This document shows positions 44,765-53,268 of a DNA stretch of 64,000 nt, one piece after another. Made by a program: the position numbers and the translations under genes. Position 1 is the first letter of the stretch. Each line of letters begins with the position of its first letter. Origin of the DNA: an uncultured Erythrobacter sp. (GTDB lineage Bacteria > Pseudomonadota > Alphaproteobacteria > Sphingomonadales > Sphingomonadaceae). Under the pieces are notes generated by a model that searched no databases, was not told the origin of the DNA, and saw only the letters and a list, made by a program, of their open reading frames with translations. Location: assembly GCA_947502815.1 (NCBI GenBank), contig CANNBH010000001.1:1488001-1552000 (forward strand). Direction: 5' to 3'.

Positions 44765-45919
44765 ATGTACGATCAATATTACGGCTTTAGCGGACGACCA
44801 TTTCAGCTGACCCCTGATCCCGATTTCTATTTTGAAAGCGGCAGCCACAAAAAAGCGATGAGCTATCTTGGATACGGCCTCAACCAAGGTGAAGGCTTTA
44901 TTGTCATCACGGGTGAAGTCGGCGCGGGCAAATCGACGCTGGTTGCGCATTTGATGGAGCGGATCGACCGCGCCGCGCTGACAGTGGCGCAAATCGTTAC
45001 CACGGCTCTTGATGGGGAAGAGTTGATCCATGTGGTCGCCGCGGCCTTTGGCCTAGAGGTTGAAGGCCGCGATAAGGCAAGTGCATTGGGCGCGATTGAA
45101 AGCTTCCTCCAAGACGAAGCGCGCGCCGGACGCCGGTGCCTTTTGGTCGTGGATGAATGCCAAAACCTTGACCTCACCGCTCTCGAAGAGCTGCGGATGC
45201 TGTCAAACTTTCAATTGGGCGCGCATCCCTTACTGCAAAGCTTGCTGCTGGGTCAGCCTGAGTTTCGCCGGACTTTGGCGCATCATCCTGACTTAGAGCA
45301 ATTGCGTCAGCGGATCATCGCTTCGCACCATCTTGAAGCGCTCGATGCGGATGAAGTGGAAGATTACATCCACCACCGTCTTACGCATGTGGGCTGGGAT
45401 GGCCGGCCTTTGTTCGAAGACGGGCTATTGTCCGCGCTCTATGGCGCGACCGATGGTATTCCGCGCCGCGTCAACCAGGTTATGAACCGTCTCTTGCTGT
45501 TGGGTGCAATTGAGGAACAAGACGCTGTTGGCACCGCAATGTTGGATGCTGTTCTTGCCGAAATGTCTGCCGATCAATCGCGCGGATCGCGCGCCGAACC
45601 CAGCCCGTTGAGCATCGAACCCGACGCAGCAAGCCCCGCGTCGGACAAGGACATCGACAGTGTTCCTGCTGCCGAAGTGGCCGCTTTGCTGGCCGAACGC
45701 GATGCACGCACAGCGGATCTGGAGGCGGCAATCAATGAACTGCAGGCGGCAGGCGCACAAGGCAGTGTCGCATCAGAAGTCGGCGTTGACGAGGCTCACG
45801 TGAACGAAGCTCTTAGCCGGATTGAGCAGCGCCTCGCTGAACAAGAGCGGTCTTTCCGCCATGTTTTGACAATGCTGATCGAATGGCTTGAGGAAGATCC
45901 TTCGCGCGAGGCGGCCTGA
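44765..45919 (+). CDS. XrtA-associated AAA ATPase (ExeA/GspA-like)
   Basis: The 384-residue ATPase starts MYDQYYGFSGRPFQLTPDPD, the standard opening of the ExeA-like family. Walker A GEVGAGKST is at 50-58, Walker B CLLVVDECQN and the sensor region RILYGATDGIPRRVNQV-like follow. The C-terminal third (about 270-384) is acidic and coiled-coil-like. Such ATPases may remodel peptidoglycan or assemble the export complex. It is followed after 2 bp by the deacetylase gene. Confidence 0.88.
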   Translation: MYDQYYGFSGRPFQLTPDPDFYFESGSHKKAMSYLGYGLNQGEGFIVITGEVGAGKSTLVAHLMERIDRAALTVAQIVTTALDGEELIHVVAAAFGLEVEGRDKASALGAIESFLQDEARAGRRCLLVVDECQNLDLTALEELRMLSNFQLGAHPLLQSLLLGQPEFRRTLAHHPDLEQLRQRIIASHHLEALDADEVEDYIHHRLTHVGWDGRPLFEDGLLSALYGATDGIPRRVNQVMNRLLLLGAIEEQDAVGTAMLDAVLAEMSADQSRGSRAEPSPLSIEPDAASPASDKDIDSVPAAEVAALLAERDARTADLEAAINELQAAGAQGSVASEVGVDEAHVNEALSRIEQRLAEQERSFRHVLTMLIEWLEEDPSREAA

Positions 45920-45921
45920 TC

Positions 45922-46836
45922 ATGAACGCGCAAAGTTCATTCCCGGACACAGACACGCGAATAGCAAACGGTCTTTCCGTCGATGTCGAAGATTGGTTTC
46001 AAGTCGGTGCCTTCGAAAATGTGATTGACCGGGATGACTGGGATACGCTGCGCACGCGCGTTGATAACAATATCGACCGGATACTGGACCTGTTCGCTGA
46101 AGCGGATGTGAGCGCGACATTCTTCACATTGGGCTGGGTCGCCAAACGGCACCCGGCTATGATCCGCCGGATCGCCGATGCAGGGCATGAAATCGCCAGT
46201 CACGGCTATGACCATGCGCGCGTTTTCACATTTGATCGCAAAGGTTTCGGCGAAGACATCCGCCTTGCTCGCGATATTTTGCAAGATTGCTCTGGCAAGA
46301 GCGTGACGGGTTATCGTGCGCCCAGTTTCTCGATCGATCAACGCACGCCTTGGGCGTTCATGGAATTGGCGGAGCAAGGCTACGCCTATTCCTCAAGCGT
46401 GGCGCCGGTTGCGCATGATCATTATGGTTGGCCAGAAGCCCCGCGTTTTGCCTTTAAGCCGCTGCCTTGGTCGGATTTGATCGAGATTCCGGTGACGACC
46501 GCAATATTGGGCGGTCGCCGGGTCGCGGCAGGCGGAGGCGGTTTTTTCCGCGTTCTGCCTTACGGATTTTCGCGTTGGGCCATTCGGCAAGTGAACCGGC
46601 GCGATGAACGACCCGCAGTGTTTTACTTCCATCCGTGGGAGATCGACCCCGATCAGCCACGCGTGAAGCATGCGCCAATGCGTTCGCGGCTGCGCCATTA
46701 CACCGGTCTGGAAAAGATGGCGGTCAAATTACGCGGCCTCGTGCATGAATTTCGCTGGGGCCGTATGGATGTGCTCGCCCATCGCGAAGCAGCGCGGGCA
46801 TTAACTTTGGGTTCTGAAAGCGAGAAGGCCGCTTGA
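45922..46836 (+). CDS. XrtA-system polysaccharide deacetylase
   Basis: The 304-residue protein belongs to the NodB/CE4 family. The metal-binding Asp is in GLSVDVEDWFQ (D21/D24), and two His are in HEIASHGYDHARV. The AVTGYRAPSFSID-like TGYRAPSFSI segment and YFHPWEID near the C-terminus are typical of the DUF3473-containing XrtA deacetylase. It has no signal peptide, so it may act on lipid-linked sugar in the cytoplasm. Free amines made by it could be the site for the FemAB or amidotransferase step. Confidence 0.9.
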   Translation: MNAQSSFPDTDTRIANGLSVDVEDWFQVGAFENVIDRDDWDTLRTRVDNNIDRILDLFAEADVSATFFTLGWVAKRHPAMIRRIADAGHEIASHGYDHARVFTFDRKGFGEDIRLARDILQDCSGKSVTGYRAPSFSIDQRTPWAFMELAEQGYAYSSSVAPVAHDHYGWPEAPRFAFKPLPWSDLIEIPVTTAILGGRRVAAGGGGFFRVLPYGFSRWAIRQVNRRDERPAVFYFHPWEIDPDQPRVKHAPMRSRLRHYTGLEKMAVKLRGLVHEFRWGRMDVLAHREAARALTLGSESEKAA

Positions 46837-47894
46837 ACGCTCCGGTTAACATGGCTCAACGGGTGTGCATTGCCGACCTATCCGACCCAGCGATGGTGGA
46901 GCGGATAGAGGCGTTCGTGCGCGAGCAGCAAGGCGATGTGTTTCACCGTCCTGCATGGCTCAAAGCCGTGGAAGCCGGTACGGGGCAGCGCGCTTGCGGA
47001 ATGGTTGCGGAACAATTGGGCGCTGTAACCGGGTGGTTGCCGCTAACTGAAGTGCGGTCGGTCCTGTTCGGTAAAGCTCTGGTCTCAAGCGGCTTTGGCG
47101 TCGGTGGCGGTATTCTCGCCAATGGTGCGGATGCGGCCGCGATCTTGGCTGACACGGTTCAGGATCACGCCATCAAATTCGGTTTCCCCAGCGTTGAATT
47201 GCGCGGCGGGATGGTGCCTGATGGGTGGCGTGCTTGGGATGATAAGCATTGCAATTTTGCCCGGCCACTGGCTGCGGATGATGAGGCTGAATTGCTCGCC
47301 ATTCCGCGCAAGGCACGGGCCGAAGTTCGTAAGGGTCTGAAGAACAATTTGACCGTGCGAATTGGCCGATCAGCAGATGATTTGGCCGATCACTACGCCG
47401 TCTATTCCGAAAGCGTGCGCAATCTAGGGACCCCGGTTTTTCCTAAGTCTCTGTTTCGCGAGATGCTCGGCGCCTTTCCAGAAACCAGCGACATTCTCGC
47501 CATTTCGCAGGATGGCACGCCGCTGGCGAGTGTTCTGTCGCTCTATCACAACGGTGCCGTTATGCCGTTTTGGGGCGGGGGCAGTTTTGCCGCGCGCGGC
47601 GCACGCGCAAACGAGCTGATGTATTATGAATTGATGCTCCATGCCCGCAAGCAGGGCATGGCCGTGTTCGATTTTGGCCGGTCAAAAACAGACAGCGGGC
47701 CGTTTAAGTTCAAGAAAAACTGGGGCTTTGAACCGCAGCCCCTGACCTATTGCGAATGGACCGCACCCGGCGAGACGCCGCGAGATATTGATCCCACCAG
47801 CGAAGCCTATTCGCGCAAAATTGATGCGTGGAAACGGCTGCCATTGCCCATCGCCAATATGGTTGGGCCCTTTATTTCGCGCAGCCTCGCGTAA
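46833..47894 (+). CDS. FemAB-family XrtA/PEP-CTERM-associated protein
   Basis: The 353-residue GNAT-type acyl/aminoacyltransferase of the FemAB family has VFHRPAWLKAVEAGTGQ near the N-terminus, PLTEVRSVLFGKALVSSGFG, and the C-terminal AVFDFGRSKTDSGPFKFK segment. It may transfer an amino acid to the polymer or to peptidoglycan. Its TTG start overlaps the deacetylase stop (TTGA); an ATG lies 18 bp on. The TTG is kept because MNAP-type beginnings are common for this group. Confidence 0.88.
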   Translation: MNAPVNMAQRVCIADLSDPAMVERIEAFVREQQGDVFHRPAWLKAVEAGTGQRACGMVAEQLGAVTGWLPLTEVRSVLFGKALVSSGFGVGGGILANGADAAAILADTVQDHAIKFGFPSVELRGGMVPDGWRAWDDKHCNFARPLAADDEAELLAIPRKARAEVRKGLKNNLTVRIGRSADDLADHYAVYSESVRNLGTPVFPKSLFREMLGAFPETSDILAISQDGTPLASVLSLYHNGAVMPFWGGGSFAARGARANELMYYELMLHARKQGMAVFDFGRSKTDSGPFKFKKNWGFEPQPLTYCEWTAPGETPRDIDPTSEAYSRKIDAWKRLPLPIANMVGPFISRSLA

Positions 47895-47907
47895 AGAGGC
47901 GCGCATC

Positions 47908-49134
47908 ATGGGTGACATTCTTTTCCTCGCACATCGAGTGCCATTTCCTCCCAATCGCGGCGACAAAATCCGCGCGCATCATCTGCTCAAGAAGCTGGCG
48001 CAATTGGGCAGGGTACATGCCGGCTGCTTTGCCGAAAGCGAGGAAGACCGCGCGGGCGAGGGTGAACTGACCCAAATCACCGCTTCGCATTGTATTGTGA
48101 ACCGGACAAAGCCGTTGGTTCTGGCCGGGGTTGAGGCAGTGGTGGCGCGCAAACCGGTCAGCCTCACTGCATTTCACAGCGACGCATTAGACAATTGGGT
48201 GCGTCAGACAATTTTGGAGAATGCAATCACGACCATCGTGATATTCTCAGGGCAAATGGGGCAATATGTACCCGACGATTTCACAGGGCAGGTGGTGATT
48301 GACCTGTGCGATGTGGATAGCGCCAAATTCGAAGGATATGCTGCCGCCGGGCAGCGCGTCTGGCTCAACAATCGCGAAGGACATTTGCTCTCTCGGCAAG
48401 AGGAATATCTTGCCCAACGCGCCGATGCGACAATTTTGATCAGCGATGCAGAAGCCGCCCTGTTCCGGTCGCGCCTGAAATACCCAGCAACCGCCAATGT
48501 ACAGGTGATCGGCAACGGGATTGATGCTGCGTTTTTTGATCCGCTAACCGTAATGCCGCACTCTGCCATTGCGGCGCGTTCTGGTCCGCATTTCGTCTTT
48601 ACCGGGCAGATGGATTATTCGCCCAATGAAACGGCGGCCTTGTGGGCTTTTGATCATTTCTTGCCCGCCATTCGCGCGAAATTTCCCTCGGCGGAGTTGC
48701 ACATCGTGGGGCGCAACCCGACCAAAAAGCTGTTGGCGTATGCTGGGTTGGACGGGCTCACGATCTGGGGTGAAGTTCCCGATGTTCGTCCCTTTATTGC
48801 GGCGGCCACCTGCGTCATCGCGCCGCTTTTGATTGCGCGCGGGGTGCAAAACAAAGTGCTGGAAGCGATGGCGATGCAGCGGCCCGTTATGCTGACGCCC
48901 GAAGCAGCGACAGGCATTGATGCCGTGGATGGTGTGCAATGGTTGCTTTGCGAGGCAGACGCTGGCGCCATGTGCGAGCGAATTGGCGCAATGCTGCATG
49001 ATGCCGGTGCCCTTTCAAACATGGGCGAAGCCGCGCGGCAATTTGTTCTAAGCAACCATGATTGGGGGGCTATGCTGGCGCCGATCGAAGCCTTGGTGAA
49101 CGCAGACCGAGTGGAGGCCTCCAATGCCGCATGA
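47908..49134 (+). CDS. TIGR03087-type XrtA-system glycosyltransferase
   Basis: The 408-residue GT4-type glycosyltransferase has the GT-B N-terminus ILFLAHRVPFPPNRGDKIRA, then HFVFTGQMDYSPNE and LHIVGRNPTKK in the nucleotide-sugar domain, and VQNKVLEAMAMQRPVMLTPE as the catalytic E-x7-E region. It is the only glycosyltransferase in the locus, so the repeat unit is either short or completed by enzymes encoded elsewhere. AGAGG precedes the ATG at a good distance; the frame is open further upstream, into the FemAB gene. It overlaps xrtA by 11 bp. Confidence 0.88.
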   Translation: MGDILFLAHRVPFPPNRGDKIRAHHLLKKLAQLGRVHAGCFAESEEDRAGEGELTQITASHCIVNRTKPLVLAGVEAVVARKPVSLTAFHSDALDNWVRQTILENAITTIVIFSGQMGQYVPDDFTGQVVIDLCDVDSAKFEGYAAAGQRVWLNNREGHLLSRQEEYLAQRADATILISDAEAALFRSRLKYPATANVQVIGNGIDAAFFDPLTVMPHSAIAARSGPHFVFTGQMDYSPNETAALWAFDHFLPAIRAKFPSAELHIVGRNPTKKLLAYAGLDGLTIWGEVPDVRPFIAAATCVIAPLLIARGVQNKVLEAMAMQRPVMLTPEAATGIDAVDGVQWLLCEADAGAMCERIGAMLHDAGALSNMGEAARQFVLSNHDWGAMLAPIEALVNADRVEASNAA

Positions 49135-50167
49135 CGCCGTGACACAAGGATCGTCTCTGCCGAATAAGGCGGCAAAACGGTTGGCCCAAGTTCCTGCGGA
49201 ATGGCGCAAAACACTCATCGTGCTCGCCATTGGTGCAGCGTCAGTGATTCTGCTTGCCGCTCGTGAATGGGGTGAGATGGCGCACCAATGGTGGAACATC
49301 GATACCTACACCCATATCCTATTGGTGCCGGTAATTGTGGGATGGCTGTCCGCGTTGAAGCTGGGTGAATTGGCCAATATCACACCACGTCCTTGGATGC
49401 CGGGCCTCGCGATTGTGGCGGCCGCATTGGTGATCTGGATTGCGGGACGCACCAGCGGGATCAATATCCTTGCCCATGCCGGCGCGGTTGGCTTGCTTCA
49501 AGCGGTGGTGGTCACCGCGCTCGGGCCAAGAGCCTCGTTGGTGTTGGCCTTACCGATTGGCTTTGCCGCGTTTCTTGTCCCTGTCGGAGATGAATTTATC
49601 GCACCCCTGCAGGCGATTACCGCCGACATTGCGGTTGCGTTGACGCATTGGAGCGGTATTCCCGCGGTTGTCGACGGCATTTACATCGACACGCCGATTG
49701 GGTTGTTCATCGTTGCGGAGGCCTGTTCCGGGGTCAAATTCCTTGCTGCAATGGTCACGCTCGCCGTGCTGGTGGCGTTTACGCGTTTTGAAAGTTGGCG
49801 GCGCCGTGCAGCGTTTATGGCTGCGTCGATCATCGTGCCCATCATTGCCAACGGCATTCGCGCTTGGGGCACAATCTTTATCGCACAAAGCCAAGGCGTC
49901 GAATTTGCCGCAGGATTTGATCACATATTCTATGGCTGGATATTCTTCGCGATCGTCGTGGCAATCATCCTTTCCGTTGCTTGGCGCTTCTTTGAAAGAG
50001 AGCCCGAGGAAAATGGCTGGAGCGCATCGCAAGTCGCTGCCTTCCCTTGGTTATCTCGGCTTGAGGCAGGCTCGATCAGCCCGATTGTCGCCGTTGCAGG
50101 TTTTGCCGGCCTGTGTATCGGCGCGGGCATTATCGGGGCGATTGTCGCGCCGGCTGCATTGGGCTAA
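49124..50167 (+). CDS. xrtA: exosortase A
   Basis: The 347-residue multi-pass membrane transpeptidase has about eight hydrophobic helices. The catalytic Cys201 is in EACSGVKFL, Arg is in NGIRAWGT, and His in FDHIFYGW. The rest after residue 300 is a short Ser/Ile-rich hydrophobic tail. In some relatives the exosortase is fused to or followed by an EpsI (DUF3485) domain; here there is none. Its N-terminal 30 residues are cytoplasmic. It overlaps the TIGR03087-type glycosyltransferase gene by 11 bp and is followed 14 bp later by the amidotransferase. Confidence 0.9.
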   Translation: MPHDAVTQGSSLPNKAAKRLAQVPAEWRKTLIVLAIGAASVILLAAREWGEMAHQWWNIDTYTHILLVPVIVGWLSALKLGELANITPRPWMPGLAIVAAALVIWIAGRTSGINILAHAGAVGLLQAVVVTALGPRASLVLALPIGFAAFLVPVGDEFIAPLQAITADIAVALTHWSGIPAVVDGIYIDTPIGLFIVAEACSGVKFLAAMVTLAVLVAFTRFESWRRRAAFMAASIIVPIIANGIRAWGTIFIAQSQGVEFAAGFDHIFYGWIFFAIVVAIILSVAWRFFEREPEENGWSASQVAAFPWLSRLEAGSISPIVAVAGFAGLCIGAGIIGAIVAPAALG

Positions 50168-50181
50168 TCGCGCAACTGATT

Positions 50182-52080
50182 ATGTGCGGCATTGCAGGTC
50201 TCTTTCACGCGGAAACGCCCAAACCCGTTGATCCCACTCGAGTGGAGGGGATGTGCAACGCTTTGGTGCACCGCGGGCCGGACGGGGCTGGCGTATGGAC
50301 AGACCACGGCGTCGGGCTTGGCCATCGGCGATTGTCGATCATCGATCTCGAAGGGTCGCCGCAGCCCATGCACAGCGCCGATGGCCGCGCTGTCATCGTG
50401 TTCAACGGCGAAATCTACAATTTTCGTGAGCTCCGGCGCGAGCTGGAGCTGGGCGGGGCACAGTTCCGCACCAGCGGCGACACCGAGGTCATTTTGGCCG
50501 CTTACCAGCGCTGGGGCCTTGATTGCCTTGAAAAGCTGCACGGCATGTTCGCATTTGCGCTCTTTGATTTGGATAAGCGGTGCCTGCTGCTGGCGCGTGA
50601 TCGTTTTGGGGTAAAGCCGCTTTTTCTGACCAAATTGTCAGATGGCAGCGTGGCTTTTGCCTCTGAATTGAAGGGCCTTTTGGCGCACCCCCTGATGCGG
50701 CGGCGCGTCGATCCGCAGGCGCTCGAAGCATATATGACTTGGGGCTATGTGCCCGATAGCCATTCGATTTTGTCTGGTGTGGAAAAGCTGCCTGCAGGCC
50801 ATTTCCTGCTGCTTGAACACGGCAAACCCATGCCCGCGCCGCGCCGTTGGTGGGATATTGATTTCACCCAAAGAGCGACCGAGAGCGAAGCGGATCTGTC
50901 GGCCGAGTTGGTCCACCTTTTGCGAGAAGCGGTGCAATCACGCATGGTTTCTGACGTGCCGCTGGGAGCGTTTTTGTCGGGCGGGGTCGATAGCTCAAGT
51001 GTGGTGGCTTTGATGAGCGAGGCCAGTGCGGAGCCGGTGCGGACGTGTTCCATCGGCTTCGATGTCGCGGCCCTAGATGAAACAAGTTATGCGCAGCAGA
51101 TCGCCGAAAAATTCGGCACACAGCATGAGGCGCGCACCGTCGGTCAGGACGATTTTACCGCCATCGATGATATCGCTGCGATGTTTGATGAACCCTTCGC
51201 CGATGCCTCTGCCTTACCCACATGGCGGGTGTGCCAGTTGGCCCGAGAAAAGGTGACAGTGGCGCTGTCTGGTGACGGAGCGGATGAGGCGTTTGCAGGC
51301 TATCGCCGCCAAGTGTTCCACCACAATGAAGAACGCGTCCGTTCCTTGCTGCCTGCCGGCCTGCGAGAGCCCATGTTTGGCGGGTTGGGGCGCATGTGGC
51401 CCAAGGCGGATTGGGCGCCGCGACCTTTCCGCGCAAAATCGACATTGCTGGCGCTCGCTGAGAGCGGCGAGGCGGGCTATGCGCGCGGCCTTTCGGTTAC
51501 AACGCCCGATGCGCGCGGTCATCTTTACACGCCGAGTTTTGCGAAAGGTCTTAATGGATTTCGGGCCGAAGATGAATTGATCGAGATTATGGCCAACGCT
51601 CCGGCGCGCAGTGGGTTGGACCGGGCTCAATATGCTGATCTGACATTCTGGATGCCCGGCGATATTCTGACGAAGGTGGACCGCACGAGTATGGCTGTCA
51701 GCCTAGAGGCGCGCGAGCCGCTGCTGGATCATCGCCTGGTCGAATTTGCGGCCCGCTTGCCGGAAAGGATGCGGGTCAAACGGAGCACAGGGAAGTTCCT
51801 CCTTAAGAAGTGTATGGAGCGATATCTACCGCAAGACATCCTCTATCGGTCCAAACAAGGGTTTGTGACCCCGATAGCCGATTGGCTGCGCGGGCCTCTG
51901 CGTAAAGAGGCAAGGGCGATCGCCTCCAGCTCGGTCTTGGCGCAATCCGATTGGTTCGATCCAAAAGCGCTATCCGCATTAGCCGAAGCCCACATCTCCG
52001 GCAGAAGCGATAACTCGCGCGTTTTGTGGCAATTGTTGATGCTCGAAAAATCACTCTCGCATTTGGGTGTCAGTGACTAA
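50182..52080 (+). CDS. XrtA/PEP-CTERM-system amidotransferase (AsnB-like)
   Basis: The 632-residue protein is an asparagine-synthetase-like enzyme. The N-terminal class II glutaminase has the catalytic Cys2 after Met removal (MCGIAGLFH), and the ATP-pyrophosphatase domain has the SGGVDSSSV PP-motif. In XrtA loci such enzymes are thought to amidate a precursor rather than to make asparagine. The frame continues upstream into xrtA, but the Cys must be residue 2, which fixes the start. It ends the plus-strand arm; the next gene lies 222 bp on. Confidence 0.9.
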   Translation: MCGIAGLFHAETPKPVDPTRVEGMCNALVHRGPDGAGVWTDHGVGLGHRRLSIIDLEGSPQPMHSADGRAVIVFNGEIYNFRELRRELELGGAQFRTSGDTEVILAAYQRWGLDCLEKLHGMFAFALFDLDKRCLLLARDRFGVKPLFLTKLSDGSVAFASELKGLLAHPLMRRRVDPQALEAYMTWGYVPDSHSILSGVEKLPAGHFLLLEHGKPMPAPRRWWDIDFTQRATESEADLSAELVHLLREAVQSRMVSDVPLGAFLSGGVDSSSVVALMSEASAEPVRTCSIGFDVAALDETSYAQQIAEKFGTQHEARTVGQDDFTAIDDIAAMFDEPFADASALPTWRVCQLAREKVTVALSGDGADEAFAGYRRQVFHHNEERVRSLLPAGLREPMFGGLGRMWPKADWAPRPFRAKSTLLALAESGEAGYARGLSVTTPDARGHLYTPSFAKGLNGFRAEDELIEIMANAPARSGLDRAQYADLTFWMPGDILTKVDRTSMAVSLEAREPLLDHRLVEFAARLPERMRVKRSTGKFLLKKCMERYLPQDILYRSKQGFVTPIADWLRGPLRKEARAIASSSVLAQSDWFDPKALSALAEAHISGRSDNSRVLWQLLMLEKSLSHLGVSD

Positions 52081-52255
52081 CGGGGGCATTGATCTAGTTT
52101 TCCACAAGTCGCGAAAATCTATGCTTAATCTTCCAGTCCGATGACCCGATTTGAGACGTTTGCCGCCGAATCTTGTAAAACTATGTATTGCCAGCTTTCC
52201 AATCGGTAGATTACTATCGTCTCCAACAGGACCGACGAGGTCGCGATATTTCTTG

Positions 52256-52289
52256 ACACGATAGCGTGTATAGAGTGTTTGGTTACACT
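52256..52289. promoter_or_regulatory. two dyads just before the rpfF-like start
   Basis: ACACG-ATAG-CGTGT (52256-52269) and AGTGT-TTGGTT-ACACT (52274-52289) are both perfect dyads. The second has GTG-N8-CAC geometry as in CRP/FNR-family sites and abuts the GGAG ribosome-binding site, so it could also act as an RNA hairpin. A TTGACA hexamer at 52253-52258 overlaps the first dyad, but no good -10 stands 17 bp from it. Confidence 0.35.
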
Positions 52290-52302
52290 GGAGTAATGTA
52301 AA

Positions 52303-53226
52303 TTGGACAGCGGCGCGAGCAAAGCAGTTCCATTGACGGGCGATGACGAATTGCTCGCGGAAAGCGTAGTGCACGCCGCTATTCCAAACGAGTTGTTCGA
52401 ATTGAATGAACTCGATGTGCTGTATGAAGATCGTACATCGACGCTTTGGTCCTTCATTAATCCTGAAGGTAGGCCAAGTTTTACTCCATCTATGCTTGAT
52501 GATTTCGATCAGTGGCAGGATATTATTCAACACAGTTTTGGCCCAGATAAGGTGCCGTTGCGGTACCTAATTCTCGGCAGCCGATCACCGGATGTATTTT
52601 GTTTTGGCGGTGATCTTGAGCTGTTCCAACAATTGATCCGAAATAATGACCGCGAAGCCTTGGTGGCATATGGCCATCGCTGCTGCCGCATTCTGGATCG
52701 CAACATTCGCACCCTTGAAATCCCGATGCTGACAGTCGGCATGGTGCAGGGGTCGGCATTGGGCGGCGGTTTTGAGGCGCTTCTCTCTTTCGATTACATC
52801 GTCGCGGAAAAACAGGCGACGTTTGGCCTGCCTGAAATCATGTTTGGGCTTTATCCTGGGATGGGCGCGCACGCCTTCTTGTCTCGCAAGCTTGGCAGCG
52901 CGATGGCGGACCGGATCATTGTTTCCAACGAGACATTCACCGCGCAGCAGATGTATGATCTTGGCATTGTCCATCATCTCGCAGAGCCGGGTGACGGGGT
53001 GAATGCGGTGCGTGAATTTATCAAGAAATCCGATCGGCGCCACGCCGGGCTGGTTGGTTCGCGCCGCGCGATCAAGGAAGTTTGGAAGCTGGAATTGGCA
53101 GAGCTCAACCGGATCACGGAGATGTGGGCGGATACGGCGTTGCAATTGCGCGAACAGGATCTGAAAGTGATGAGCCGTCTCGTCAGCGCCCAAGGTCGCT
53201 TGGCTGAGCGTATCGCAGTCGCTTAA
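52303..53226 (+). CDS. rpfF: RpfF-like crotonase (DSF-family signal synthase type)
   Basis: The 307-residue enoyl-CoA hydratase-family protein contains GGGFEALLSFDYIVAE and FGLPEIMFGLYPGMGAHAF. Two Glu residues, E158 and E178, are 20 apart, as are the catalytic pair Glu141/Glu161 of Xanthomonas RpfF, which makes cis-2-unsaturated DSF fatty-acid signals from acyl-ACP. The start is TTG with a good GGAG site 9 bases away; a tiny ATG-TAA lies between them. It follows the XrtA locus on the same strand but 222 bp away. No RpfC/RpfG-like sensor gene is in the window. Confidence 0.8.
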   Translation: MDSGASKAVPLTGDDELLAESVVHAAIPNELFELNELDVLYEDRTSTLWSFINPEGRPSFTPSMLDDFDQWQDIIQHSFGPDKVPLRYLILGSRSPDVFCFGGDLELFQQLIRNNDREALVAYGHRCCRILDRNIRTLEIPMLTVGMVQGSALGGGFEALLSFDYIVAEKQATFGLPEIMFGLYPGMGAHAFLSRKLGSAMADRIIVSNETFTAQQMYDLGIVHHLAEPGDGVNAVREFIKKSDRRHAGLVGSRRAIKEVWKLELAELNRITEMWADTALQLREQDLKVMSRLVSAQGRLAERIAVA

Positions 53227-53268
53227 TTGGCGGGCTTTTGCCCGAACAGTCGCTTCCACCTTAGTGTT

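Larger units (their letters stand above)
33958..52080. other. exosortase A (XrtA) exopolysaccharide locus
   Basis: Sixteen genes: a minus-strand arm of four (GNAT, acyl carrier protein, hydrolase 2, hydrolase 1) diverging from a plus-strand arm of twelve, from the AMP ligase to the amidotransferase. The content (EPS export, chain length control, tyrosine kinase, outer-membrane protein, ATPase, deacetylase, FemAB, glycosyltransferase, exosortase, amidotransferase) is the XrtA/PEP-CTERM set found in sphingomonads and other Gram-negatives. Missing from it in this window are a separate EpsI protein, the PrsK/PrsR regulators, and any PEP-CTERM substrate. Confidence 0.9.

Noticed and set aside
53230..53246. 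Hairpin CGGGC-TTTT-GCCCG between the rpfF-like and zapE genes as a terminator
   Set aside because: A 5-bp stem without a T-tail is weak evidence.
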